The notes under the pieces are model-generated. The model searched no databases, was not told the DNA's origin, and saw nothing but the letters and a program-made list of their open reading frames with translations. From Bacteroidales bacterium UBA3382 (GTDB lineage Bacteria; Bacteroidota; Bacteroidia; Bacteroidales; UBA932), in contig DEPW01000092.1 in assembly GCA_002358965.1 (NCBI GenBank), forward strand, positions 8,615 through 28,697: a stretch of DNA of 20,083 bases, read 5' to 3'. The translations under genes were made by a program, and so were the position numbers. Below are positions 1 through 7,361 of this stretch, piece by piece (positions within the stretch are counted from its first letter, which is position 1; each line of letters begins with the position of its first letter).

Positions 1-142
1 GAAATACGGTGGCGCCTCGGCAGAGCAAGCCTTTCGGCTTGCACGCAGGCACTGCCCCTCGCGTCCATGAGGCCAAGGCCTCCCGTCCGCGAAGTGACAG
101 TGCCTGCGTGCAAATAAATTTGCTCTGCTCTCGGCTTCTGCG
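1..142. repeat. Structured inverted-repeat element upstream of ahcY
   Basis: Two nested pairs of perfect inverted arms are visible: 20-28 with 120-128 (9 bases) and 39-54 with 98-113 (16 bases). Between them lie smaller hairpins, aagcc/ggctt at 27-40 and gaggcc/ggcctc at 69-82, plus tcgcg/cgcga at 59-63 and 88-92. The flanks match the repeat family at the right end of the window: gaaatac followed three bases later by ggcg (1-14, and again at 20018-20031), and the 13-base block ctcggcttctgcg (130-142, and again at 20052-20064). This suggests a dispersed intergenic repeat into which about 100 bases of foldable DNA were inserted or expanded. It has no coding capacity. It could be a MITE-like or REP-like element; only the pairing itself is seen directly. 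Confidence 0.6.
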
Positions 143-150
143 TATATTTG
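120..150 (+). promoter_or_regulatory. Bacteroidetes-type promoter for ahcY-iorAB
   Basis: TTG at 120-122 is followed after 20 bases by TATATTTG at 143-150. This matches the Bacteroidetes primary sigma factor consensus (TTTG, 19-21 bases, TAnnTTTG). It would start transcription around 155-158, about 20 bases before the ATG at 178. The TTG inside the -7 element at 148 is in frame with ahcY but is part of the promoter and not a start codon. Confidence 0.6.
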
Positions 151-177
151 TCCCACGAATTTAATATAAGGTGTAAT

Positions 178-1434
178 ATGTCAAGTCAGATTAGGGATGC
201 CGCGCTTTGGGAAAGCGGCGAAATGAAGATACAGTGGGTGAAGCAGAATATGCCTCTGCTCCGTGCTTTGGAAGACGAATTTGTTAAGGACAGGCCTTTC
301 GAGGGGCTCAAAGTTGCCCTTTCCGTCCATCTGGAGGCGAAGACGGCCTATCTGTGCAAGGTGCTTGCCGCCGGGGGTGCGGAGATGTTCGTTACGGGAA
401 GCAATCCTCTTTCGACACAGGACGATGTCGCTGCGGCTCTTGTCCATGCCGGACTGAATGTTTTCGCATGGCACGGGGCGACCCAGGAGGAATATGAAAG
501 GCATATTTCGAGCGTCATCGAGGCTGCTCCCAATATCATCATAGACGACGGAGGGGATTTGGTGCATACGATTCACATGAAATACCCCGAGTTGCTTCCC
601 GGCGTGATAGGGGGTTGCGAGGAGACAACTACAGGCATACTCAGACTTATTGCCATGAACAGGGAACAGATGCTTAAGTTCCCGATGGTGCTGGTTAACA
701 ATGCCGACTGCAAACATCTCTTCGACAACCGTTATGGCACCGGCCAGTCCGTGTGGGACGGCATCAACCGTACTACGAATCTCATAGTAGCCGGCAAGAA
801 GGTCGTTGTGGCCGGATACGGCTGGTGCGGTAAAGGAGTCGCAATGAGGGCGAAAGGTTTAGGGGCCGAAGTCATAGTGACCGAAATCGATCCGGTAAAG
901 GCGCTTGAGGCCGTAATGGACGGATTCGAGGTGATGAAGATGAACAAGGCAGCCGAAATCGGAGACTTCTTCGTCACGGTTACCGGATGCAACGATGTGA
1001 TTACCGAAAAGGATTTCATGAAGATGAAGGACGGAGCCATTTGCTGCAATGCGGGGCATTTCGATTGCGAGGTAGATGTTGCCGGTCTTCGCGGCATAGC
1101 AGTCAAGAGCTGGCAGGCAAGGAACAATATCATGGGCTATCGCCTGTCCAACGGCAGGAGCGTATATGTGATTGCCGAGGGACGGCTTGTCAATCTTGCC
1201 GCAGGCGACGGACACCCTGCCGAAATCATGGACATGAGCTTCGCCATACAGGCGCTCAGCGCCCTTTGGCTCGTCAAGCACGGTTCGGGAGGACGGATGC
1301 TCGGCGACATGGTCATCCCTGTCCCTGAAGAGATAGACAAGAGGGTGGCGGTCATGGAACTCGAATCGAGAGGACTCGAGATAGATACTTTGACGATTGA
1401 CCAGGAAAGGTATCTTAACGGATGGCGAGAATAG
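178..1434 (+). CDS. ahcY: Adenosylhomocysteinase (S-adenosyl-L-homocysteine hydrolase)
   Basis: This cytosolic NAD-dependent enzyme reversibly splits S-adenosylhomocysteine into adenosine and homocysteine, relieving product inhibition of methyltransferases. Seen in the 418-residue protein: the N-terminal substrate-domain motif HLEAKTA (from residue 51), IIDDGGD (about 121-127), CEETTTG (147-153), the catalytic stretch NNADCKHLFDNRYGTG with Lys179 and Asp183, and the Rossmann dinucleotide motif GYGWCGKG (213-220). The protein is short for the family and appears to lack the roughly 40-residue insert of the longer eukaryotic and proteobacterial enzymes, resembling the archaeal/Thermotoga form. 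I chose the ATG at 178 because the upstream in-frame TTG at 148 lies inside the promoter -7 box. iorA follows after 30 bases with no obvious terminator, so the three genes are probably co-transcribed. Confidence 0.95.
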   Translation: MSSQIRDAALWESGEMKIQWVKQNMPLLRALEDEFVKDRPFEGLKVALSVHLEAKTAYLCKVLAAGGAEMFVTGSNPLSTQDDVAAALVHAGLNVFAWHGATQEEYERHISSVIEAAPNIIIDDGGDLVHTIHMKYPELLPGVIGGCEETTTGILRLIAMNREQMLKFPMVLVNNADCKHLFDNRYGTGQSVWDGINRTTNLIVAGKKVVVAGYGWCGKGVAMRAKGLGAEVIVTEIDPVKALEAVMDGFEVMKMNKAAEIGDFFVTVTGCNDVITEKDFMKMKDGAICCNAGHFDCEVDVAGLRGIAVKSWQARNNIMGYRLSNGRSVYVIAEGRLVNLAAGDGHPAEIMDMSFAIQALSALWLVKHGSGGRMLGDMVIPVPEEIDKRVAVMELESRGLEIDTLTIDQERYLNGWRE

Positions 1435-1464
1435 TATTTTTTGTTAAAGAATAAAGATTTTGAT

Positions 1465-3075
1465 ATGAAACAGAAACTTTTATTGTTGGGAGACGAAGCA
1501 ATCGCCCTGGCTGCCATAAATTCCGGCATAGCCGGAGTGTATGCTTATCCGGGCACGCCTTCCACAGAGATTACCGAATTCATCCAGGGCAACAGGAAAG
1601 CCAGGGAAAACGGTGTGCACAGCAAATGGTGTACTAACGAGAAGACAGCCATGGAGGCGGCTCTCGGTGTTTCGTATGTCGGAAGGAGGGCCATAGTGTG
1701 CATGAAGCATGTCGGCATGAATGTGGCTGCCGACGCTTTCGTCAATTCGGGCATCACCGGCGCCAACGGAGGCGTGCTTGTGATAGCGGCCGACGATCCT
1801 TCCATGCACTCGTCTCAGAACGAGCAGGACTCCAGGTTCTATGGTAAATTCGCTTTCATTCCTGTCCTCGAGCCGTCAAACCAGCAGGAAGCGTATGACA
1901 TGACCCGTTTCGGCCTTGAACTTTCGGAGAAGATGCGTACTCCGGTGCTGATGAGGATTACCACGAGGATGGCTCACTCAAGGGCGGTCGTCGAAGTGGA
2001 TGACGAAGTGGAAAAACACGAAGAGCTCAGATTCCCGGATTGGCCGTGGGTGCTGCTCCCGGCGATTTCAAAGAAGAGATATGTCGAAGTGCTTGCCAAT
2101 TATGACAAGTTGGAGGAGATGGCGGATACCGGCATCTACAACAGGTATGTCGACGGACCGGATCATTCGATGGGCATCATAGCCTGCGGTATAGCCTACA
2201 ATTATCTTATGGAAAACATGAAGGACGGTTGCAAGTACCCTGTCCTCAAGATTTCCCAGTATCCTTTCCCTAAAGCGCTTATCAAGAAGATAACGGACGA
2301 GTGCAAGTCGGTACTTGTACTTGAGGAAGGCCAGCCTTTCCTCGAGGAATACCTCAGGGGCATTCTCGATGAAGGAAAGAAGATCATGGGTCGTATCACC
2401 GGGGAAGTCCCTCGTACCGGAGAACTCAATGCCGACTACATCAAGCCTGCGCTCGGGCTCGGCGAAGTGCCTTCCGAGGCCATACCTCAGGTCGTAGTGA
2501 ACCGCCCTCCTGCGCTTTGCCAGGGTTGCGGCCACCGCGATGTATACACTGCGCTCAACAAAGTGCTTGAAGAATATCCTGGCCATAGAGTATTCAGCGA
2601 TATAGGTTGCTATACCCTTGGAGCCCTTCCTCCTTTCAGGGCGATCAACTCATGTGTCGACATGGGCGCTTCGATTACGATGGCCAAGGGCCCTGCCGAT
2701 GCAGGCCTCTTCCCTTCGGTTGCGGTAATCGGGGACTCTACATTCACGCATTCCGGCATCACCGGCCTGCTTGATGCGGCCAATTCGAATGCCAATGTGA
2801 CAATCGTCATTTCGGACAACCTGACGACAGGCATGACTGGCGGCCAGGATTCGGCCGGCACAGGCAAACTGGAACAGATCTGCGAGGCAGTCGGTGTCGC
2901 AAAAGAGCATATCCGGGTTGTCGTTCCTTTGGCCAAGAATCTTCCTGAAATCGAAAATGTGATCCGTGAGGAAATCGAATATAAGGGAGTCTCGGTAATC
3001 ATCCCACGCCGTGAGTGTATCCAGACATACAGCAGGAAGGCGCGTTTAAAGAAAGCGGAAGCATCCAATAAATAA
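1465..3075 (+). CDS. iorA: Indolepyruvate ferredoxin oxidoreductase alpha subunit, short form without C-terminal ferredoxin domain
   Basis: IorA with IorB oxidatively decarboxylates aryl 2-oxoacids such as indolepyruvate to the acyl-CoA, passing electrons to ferredoxin; it works in anaerobic aromatic amino-acid fermentation. Seen: the N-terminal pyrimidine-binding domain (YPGTPSTE at 28-35, a Glu in TNEKTAMEAALG at about 59), CQGCGHRD (352-359), and the thiamine-diphosphate signature GDSTF (423-427) ending in DN (451-452). The protein is 536 residues and stops shortly after RREC (515-518). Archaeal IorA proteins continue past this point into a domain with two [4Fe-4S] clusters; no Cys-rich tail exists here, so electrons must leave by another route. 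The ATG at 1465 is preferred to the in-frame TTG at 1441 because family similarity starts just after it (KLLLLGDEAIALAA). iorB follows after 13 bases. Confidence 0.92.
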   Translation: MKQKLLLLGDEAIALAAINSGIAGVYAYPGTPSTEITEFIQGNRKARENGVHSKWCTNEKTAMEAALGVSYVGRRAIVCMKHVGMNVAADAFVNSGITGANGGVLVIAADDPSMHSSQNEQDSRFYGKFAFIPVLEPSNQQEAYDMTRFGLELSEKMRTPVLMRITTRMAHSRAVVEVDDEVEKHEELRFPDWPWVLLPAISKKRYVEVLANYDKLEEMADTGIYNRYVDGPDHSMGIIACGIAYNYLMENMKDGCKYPVLKISQYPFPKALIKKITDECKSVLVLEEGQPFLEEYLRGILDEGKKIMGRITGEVPRTGELNADYIKPALGLGEVPSEAIPQVVVNRPPALCQGCGHRDVYTALNKVLEEYPGHRVFSDIGCYTLGALPPFRAINSCVDMGASITMAKGPADAGLFPSVAVIGDSTFTHSGITGLLDAANSNANVTIVISDNLTTGMTGGQDSAGTGKLEQICEAVGVAKEHIRVVVPLAKNLPEIENVIREEIEYKGVSVIIPRRECIQTYSRKARLKKAEASNK

Positions 3076-3088
3076 AAAATTTTAAGAT

Positions 3089-3667
3089 ATGAAAAAAGAT
3101 ATAATTTTGGCTGGCGTCGGCGGTCAGGGAATACTCTCGATAGCAACGATCATAGGAGAAGCCGCTCTCCATCAGGGACTGAAAATCAAACAGGCCGAAG
3201 TACACGGGATGAGCCAGAGGGGAGGCGATGTGCAGTCCAACCTCAGGATATCTTCGGAACCCATCCTGTCGGATCTCATCCCTCTCAAAGGGGCGGACAT
3301 AATCATATCCCTTGAGCCAATGGAGGCTTTGAGGTACATGCCTTATCTTTCGCCGCAAGGGTGGATAGTGACCAACTCGGTACCATTCGTGAACATTCCG
3401 AATTATCCCGAACTCGACAATGTGATTGCGGAACTTTCAAAAGTCAGGAACCTTGTCATGCTCGATGTGGATACCATAGCGAAGGAATGCGGAAACACGC
3501 GTGCTGCCAACATGGTGTTGCTCGGAGCGGCATCGCCGTTCCTGGGAATGGACGCAAAGAACATAGAGGACGGCATAGAACGCATCTTCGGCCGTAAGGG
3601 AGCCGAAGTGGTAGAGCTTAACATCAAGGCTTTGCGTGCGGGAAGGGCCGTAGCGGAAAATAAGTGA
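3089..3667 (+). CDS. iorB: Indolepyruvate ferredoxin oxidoreductase beta subunit
   Basis: The 192-residue protein is the gamma-type (POR_N/EKR-less) subunit that pairs with IorA. Seen: the N-terminal glycine-rich motif LAGVGGQGILSIA (about residues 7-19), the conserved AEVHGMSQRGG segment (36-46), and PLEPMEALRY-like residues (ISLEPMEALRYM, about 73-84), all typical of 2-oxoacid ferredoxin oxidoreductase gamma/beta chains of about 190-200 residues. It has no iron-sulphur motif of its own. With IorA lacking its ferredoxin domain, the visible complex carries no [4Fe-4S] cluster signature at all. It is the last gene of the ahcY-iorAB unit; a hairpin region and an intrinsic terminator lie downstream. 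Confidence 0.92.
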   Translation: MKKDIILAGVGGQGILSIATIIGEAALHQGLKIKQAEVHGMSQRGGDVQSNLRISSEPILSDLIPLKGADIIISLEPMEALRYMPYLSPQGWIVTNSVPFVNIPNYPELDNVIAELSKVRNLVMLDVDTIAKECGNTRAANMVLLGAASPFLGMDAKNIEDGIERIFGRKGAEVVELNIKALRAGRAVAENK

Positions 3668-3674
3668 CCTATAT

Positions 3675-3796
3675 ATCGATGGTGACCCCAAAGGAGGAAT
3701 TTCAAGCGTAACGCAGAAATTGCCCTTTTGAGAATTCACCCTCATAGGTGCGCTTTTGAAGGGCTGCCCAATACCGGGCGGCCTTTTTCCATCGAT
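3675..3796 (+). other. Candidate structured RNA or conserved 3' element after iorB
   Basis: Bases 3681-3740 fold as one extended hairpin: ggtga (3681-3685) with tcacc (3736-3740), caaagg (3689-3694) with ccttttg (3724-3730, one bulge), aatttc (3698-3703) with gaaatt (3716-3721), and gcg/cgc around a small loop. The whole stretch, including the following terminator, is framed by atcgatgg (3675-3682) and its reverse complement ccatcgat (3789-3796), which would compete with the ggtga/tcacc stem. An alternative pairing aagcg (3704-3708) with cgctt (3751-3755) also exists. It contains the Shine-Dalgarno-like aaaggagg on the 5' side, yet no reasonable reading frame follows. I do not recognise a known riboswitch or RNA family here, and it may simply be a structured 3' UTR. 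Confidence 0.4.
3762..3788 (+). terminator. Intrinsic terminator after iorB or the candidate RNA
   Basis: The stem ggctgccc (3762-3769) pairs with gggcggcc (3776-3783) through eight pairs, one of them G-U. It closes a 6-base loop and is followed directly by five T (3784-3788). The T-run is on the + strand side only, so it should stop rightward transcription. Confidence 0.75.
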
Positions 3797-3834
3797 GTTT
3801 TTCCGAGATGTTATATAATTTTAATTATAATATT

Positions 3835-3865
3835 TTTGGGTTTTATGGTGGAATGATTATTTTTG
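3835..3865 (+). promoter_or_regulatory. Bacteroidetes-type promoter for the BACON/OB-fold lipoprotein
   Basis: TTTG at 3835-3838 is separated by 19 bases from TATTTTTG at 3858-3865, a full match to the Bacteroidetes consensus. The predicted start at about 3870-3873 leaves a leader of about 37 bases before the ATG at 3909. The lipoprotein gene therefore has its own promoter after the iorAB terminator. An additional -7-like TATTTTTG lies at 3831-3838. Confidence 0.65.
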
Positions 3866-3908
3866 CCGCTGAATTCAGTGGATAATAGTAGTTTTTTATT
3901 GCAATAAT

Positions 3909-5696
3909 ATGAAAATCAAAAAAATGTTGTATGTCCTCATGCCGTTTCTGATGCTGGCATTGGGGGCTTGTGATGTACTCCCGGTGCAGGCGCCGGCAGT
4001 CAATCTGAATAAGGAAACCCTCGAGCTGGGTGCGGGCAATGAGGAAGGTTCCGTCCTGCTCAAACCTACAAGGGATTGGTCGGCGACAGTCGAAGAAGGC
4101 ATAGACTGGCTCGTGATCGAGCCGGCAAGCGGAGTGGCTTCGGATATCGTGATCGAAGCAAAGATATCGGTCCTGGAAAATGTCGGAGCCGAAAGATCTG
4201 CTGAAATTACTTTCACTGCCGGAAATATCGAAGAGACGCTTACCGTCATACAGGCGGGCTCCGGCAGCCAGGGCGGCGGCGATGTCGAGGAAGATGTCAT
4301 TACTGTTGCGGAATTCCTTTCCAAACCTGTCGGCGACGGTGTCTATTACAGGCTCAAAGGCACTATCGACGATTTGTTCGATACCACTTATGGCAATTTC
4401 CACCTCGTGGACGAGACCGGGGATGTGCTGGTCTACGGCCTTACCGCGACCAAGCAGTCGCGCAACGACCAGTCGTTCTCCACTCTCGGACTTGAAGAAG
4501 GCGATGTAGTCATCATCGAAGGCACACGTGACGAGTACAATGGCGAGGCCCAGGTAGGCGGTCCTGCATACTATATCAGTCACGAGGATGGCCAGGGCGG
4601 CGGTGGCGACGAACCGGGACCTGGTCCTGAACCGGGCGATCTGATAGAGGCTACGATAGGCGAATTCCTCGAAGCCGATGTGGATCCCGATGTATGGTAC
4701 AAGCTGACGGGCACCATTACCAATATCGAAAGTACGCTTTTCGGTAACTTTACCGTTGAGGACGAGACCGGAAGTGTCTATGTTTACGGTATGACCTCCG
4801 AGAAACAGTCTACAAACGACCAGTCCTTCTCGAGCCTCGGTCTGGAAGTCGGAGACATACTTACTTTCGCTACCGTACGCGGCGAGTATAATGGCGAACC
4901 TCAAGGGGGCGGCAATACCGCTCCGGCTTATTACATCAGCCATCAGGACGCCGGTGGCGACGAACCGGAACCTCCTCAGCCGGGCGGCTCGATAACCGTG
5001 GAAGAGTTCCTTTCCAAACCTGTGGATGCGAATGTCTACTATCGGTTGACCGGTGAAATCACCGATTTGTACAATACCGAGTATGGCAATTTCCACCTTG
5101 TGGATGAAACAGGCAGCGTGCTTGTATACGGCCTTACCGCCACGAAGCAGTCTTCCAACGACAAGTCATTCTCAAGCCTCGGGCTCAAAGCCGGAGATAT
5201 CGTGACTATCGAGGGAACCCGTGCCGAATTCGAAGGCGAGGCGCAGGTGGGCGGCCCTGCATACTATATCAGCCACGAAGAGGGCGAGGGCCTGTTCGTG
5301 GGGGATGTCGAAGTGGAACTCGGCGCCAATGCATACTATCAGGACGCCGTTGTAAACGGTACGGATTACAAAGTCCTGAAACTCGGTACTTCCAGCAAGA
5401 ACGGCGAGGCTTCGTTCACCATTCCTGCCGGTACGACCAAGATGTCTTTCTATTGTGTCGCATGGAACAAGGAGACAAGCTCCCTGAAGCTTTCGGCAGA
5501 CTGTACGATTACCCCGTCCACCATCAGTCCTGCATCCAATAGCGGTGCGGCAGGCAACCCGGAACCGGCTTATACGATGACAGTAAGCGATACCGACAGG
5601 TACGAGTTCACGGTTTCCGGCTGCAATTCGGATACGGTAGTCAATCTCGAAAGTGTCGAGTACCGCATAATCCTCTGGGATGTACGGCTTGACTGA
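3909..5696 (+). CDS. Secreted BACON lipoprotein with three OB-fold-like repeats
   Basis: The 595-residue protein begins with a lipoprotein signal ending LGAC (Cys21 lipidated), so it should be anchored in the outer membrane, possibly surface exposed. A BACON domain (about 31-116) is followed by three repeats at about 131-225, 248-345 and 362-456, each with the pattern TVxEFLxxxVxxxVYYxLxGxIxx, YGNFxLxDETGxVxVYGLT, then SLGLxxGDxxxIxGTRxEYxGEAQ and AYYISH. Gly/Pro/Glu-rich linkers separate them. The pattern resembles the OB-fold domains of Bacteroidales secreted proteins and of YhcR-type nucleases, which suggests nucleic-acid or glycan binding (inference). A C-terminal beta-rich domain of about 135 residues is unrecognised. 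Repeats 1 and 3 are more alike than either is to 2. The gene stands alone, with its own promoter and terminator. Confidence 0.85.
   Translation: MKIKKMLYVLMPFLMLALGACDVLPVQAPAVNLNKETLELGAGNEEGSVLLKPTRDWSATVEEGIDWLVIEPASGVASDIVIEAKISVLENVGAERSAEITFTAGNIEETLTVIQAGSGSQGGGDVEEDVITVAEFLSKPVGDGVYYRLKGTIDDLFDTTYGNFHLVDETGDVLVYGLTATKQSRNDQSFSTLGLEEGDVVIIEGTRDEYNGEAQVGGPAYYISHEDGQGGGGDEPGPGPEPGDLIEATIGEFLEADVDPDVWYKLTGTITNIESTLFGNFTVEDETGSVYVYGMTSEKQSTNDQSFSSLGLEVGDILTFATVRGEYNGEPQGGGNTAPAYYISHQDAGGDEPEPPQPGGSITVEEFLSKPVDANVYYRLTGEITDLYNTEYGNFHLVDETGSVLVYGLTATKQSSNDKSFSSLGLKAGDIVTIEGTRAEFEGEAQVGGPAYYISHEEGEGLFVGDVEVELGANAYYQDAVVNGTDYKVLKLGTSSKNGEASFTIPAGTTKMSFYCVAWNKETSSLKLSADCTITPSTISPASNSGAAGNPEPAYTMTVSDTDRYEFTVSGCNSDTVVNLESVEYRIILWDVRLD
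4299..5276 (+). repeat. Three tandem OB-fold-coding repeats, about 290 bases each
   Basis: Repeat units are about 4299-4583, 4650-4943 and 4992-5276. Units 1 and 3 are offset by 693 bases (231 codons) and are still close at DNA level: both contain ttcctttccaaacctgt (4314 and 5007) and ctgcatactatatcag. Unit 2, offset 351 bases from unit 1, has diverged much further. This points to a recent duplication or gene conversion between units 1 and 3. Confidence 0.8.
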
Positions 5697-5750
5697 GAAT
5701 CTGTTTGAAAAAAATTTAAACAGCTTCTAAGCGAGACAGGTCAAAAAAAG

Positions 5751-5795
5751 AGAGGCCGACCACGAAAATCTTTCAGGTCGGCCTCTTCTTTTTCG
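5751..5795. terminator. Bidirectional intrinsic terminator between convergent genes
   Basis: An 11-base perfect stem, agaggccgacc (5751-5761) with ggtcggcctct (5776-5786), closes a 14-base loop. It has a T-rich run to its right (5787-5793) and an A-run to its left (5743-5749). It can therefore stop both the rightward lipoprotein transcript and the leftward hydrogenase transcript. The rest of 5697-5811 shows only a weak A/T hairpin at 5701-5723. Confidence 0.85.
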
Positions 5796-5811
5796 TGCCT
5801 GCCGGGGCGAA

Positions 5812-7269
5812 TTACCTGCCGGCGTAGCTTTCGCCGATCTTGTCGAGTTCGCTGTTGAGCTGTTTGCGGCCGGCGACCTTGTCGTTGTATGTGCAAGGTC
5901 CGGAGATGCAACCTTCCGGGCATGCCATCATTTCAAGGAAACGGGCCGGGGCTTTCTTCGTCTTGGCGTAGCTCTTGATCAGCGGAACAAGCTTCCTGTC
6001 GAAACCGGATATCAGTTGGGCATCCACATCTTCGCCGAGGAAAGCTTTGACCGCGCCGGAAACTCCTCCGGTCTGTGCGAATCCGTGGGCTTCCTTTACG
6101 GAAAGGTATTCGATTGTGTACGGCTCGGCGGTTTCCATGTCGATTTCGTATCCGGATATCAGGCTTCCGAGCTCTTCGAAAGTGAGGACATAGTCGACAT
6201 CAGGATTGTTCTTCGCCTCCTTGCGCTTTGCTATGCACGGTCCGATGAACACTTGCTTGGCGTCAGGATATTTTTCCTTGATGATTTGTGCCGTATAATA
6301 CATCGGCGAGCCTGTGGTCGAAATGAACGGAACCATTTCGGGAATGTGCTTTTTGGCCAGCTCTATGTATGACGGACAGCAGCTGGTGGTCATGAACGGC
6401 TGTCCTTCCGCAAGCCGTTCTTTCAATTCCGCCGCCTCGTTGGATGTGGTCACCATTGCGCCTTCGGCGACTTCCACGATGGCGTGGAAACCGAGCGCCT
6501 TGATGGCTCCGTAGACTTTCTCCTTAGGGTATTTGAACTGTCCGAGGATTGAAGGCGCGACCATCGCCACCACCTGTTTCCCGTCCCAGATATTGTTCAG
6601 TATGTCGAATACCTGGGATATCTCGAAGATTGCCCCGAAAGGACAGGCGTTGAGGCAGCGCCCGCAATAGATGCACTTGCTTTCGTCGATATGTTCCACG
6701 CCGTATTCGTCTTTCGATATGGCCTTTACAGGGCAGGCCTCCTCGCAAGGCACCGGAATATATACTATGGCATGGTAAGGGCAGCTCTGGTAACATTTGC
6801 CGCAATTGATGCAGAGCGAGTGGTCTATTACGGCCATCCCGTGTTCCTTCGTGTGGCTGATCGCCCCTTTAGGGCAGTTCATCGAACAGCTTCTTGCGAC
6901 GCAGCCGCGGCAGAGGTTGGTTATTTCGTAATTGGTCTTGACGCAGGAAGAGCAGGCCTCGTCAATGACGCACATGATGTTTTCTTTCGGATTGCTCGAT
7001 CTGGTGATGGCTTTGCGCGCGTATTCGGACAGCGGCATGAGTTCGTCTTTCTCGTCGCTCATGTCGAATCCCAGCAGCGGAAACATCTTGTATTTCCATA
7101 CGGCCCTTTCCTTGTGTATGCAGCAACGCCCGAGCACATTGGAACGGCGCGGGCTTAATTGTATCGGAAGTCTGTCAATGTCTGTGCACAACCTGTCTTC
7201 CTTCCACATCTTTACCATTGTCGCCAACAGTTTGTGGCGGACAATCATAACATTGTTCATGAATGCCAT
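5812..7269 (-). CDS. hydA: [FeFe] hydrogenase, monomeric, group B-like
   Basis: The enzyme interconverts protons and H2 using ferredoxin electrons in the cytosol. In the 485-residue protein, Cys-rich [4Fe-4S] segments occupy about 100-210, including CINCGKC (153-159) and CIYCGRC...CP (199-210). The H-cluster motifs follow: L1 TTSCCPSY (294-301; Cys297 the likely proton relay, Cys298 a ligand), L2 IGPCIAK (342-348, Cys345) and L3 MMACPEGC (447-454, Cys450 and Cys454). Tyr replaces the Trp usual after L1, IGPCIAK replaces the group A MPCTAKK, and L3 continues SGPC where group A has glycines; all three point to the little-studied group B. The first ATG was chosen; another is at 7260, three codons inside. 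The gene is divergent from hydEGF, 76 bases away, with a TATCTTTG promoter element in the gap. Confidence 0.9.
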   Translation of the reverse strand: MAFMNNVMIVRHKLLATMVKMWKEDRLCTDIDRLPIQLSPRRSNVLGRCCIHKERAVWKYKMFPLLGFDMSDEKDELMPLSEYARKAITRSSNPKENIMCVIDEACSSCVKTNYEITNLCRGCVARSCSMNCPKGAISHTKEHGMAVIDHSLCINCGKCYQSCPYHAIVYIPVPCEEACPVKAISKDEYGVEHIDESKCIYCGRCLNACPFGAIFEISQVFDILNNIWDGKQVVAMVAPSILGQFKYPKEKVYGAIKALGFHAIVEVAEGAMVTTSNEAAELKERLAEGQPFMTTSCCPSYIELAKKHIPEMVPFISTTGSPMYYTAQIIKEKYPDAKQVFIGPCIAKRKEAKNNPDVDYVLTFEELGSLISGYEIDMETAEPYTIEYLSVKEAHGFAQTGGVSGAVKAFLGEDVDAQLISGFDRKLVPLIKSYAKTKKAPARFLEMMACPEGCISGPCTYNDKVAGRKQLNSELDKIGESYAGR

Positions 7270-7328
7270 GACAAACCAGTGTTTTGTGTTTTTAAATCAG
7301 TGTTTTTCCTTAAAATTGAATCAGGGCG

Positions 7329-7361
7329 CAAAGATATGCACAAAAATGGATATATTTGCAA
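7329..7361 (-). promoter_or_regulatory. Leftward promoter for the [FeFe] hydrogenase
   Basis: Read on the minus strand, TATCTTTG occupies 7336 down to 7329, a perfect TAnnTTTG -7 element. A TTG at 7361-7359 lies 22 bases upstream, slightly longer than the usual spacer. Transcription would start near 7322, giving a leader of about 50 bases. The region overlaps the proposed hydE start, so the two divergent units probably share regulation. On the + strand a TATATTTG occurs at 7351-7358, but without a convincing -33 element. Confidence 0.55.

Noticed and set aside
20..128. tRNA or other known stable RNA gene
   Set aside because: The fold has long nested inverted arms but no cloverleaf, no T-loop sequence and no CCA end.
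148..177. Ten extra N-terminal codons for ahcY from a TTG start
   Set aside because: The TTG belongs to the TATATTTG promoter -7 element and would lie upstream of the expected transcription start; family similarity begins after the ATG at 178.
3403..3745. Minus-strand frames starting in the hairpin region downstream of iorB
   Set aside because: They run antisense through iorB and resemble no protein family I know; the region is better explained as a structured element plus terminator.
6932..7345. Long in-frame N-terminal extension of hydE
   Set aside because: It is antisense to the hydrogenase gene, shows no HydE similarity, and crosses the divergent promoter region; HydE similarity starts just after 7346.
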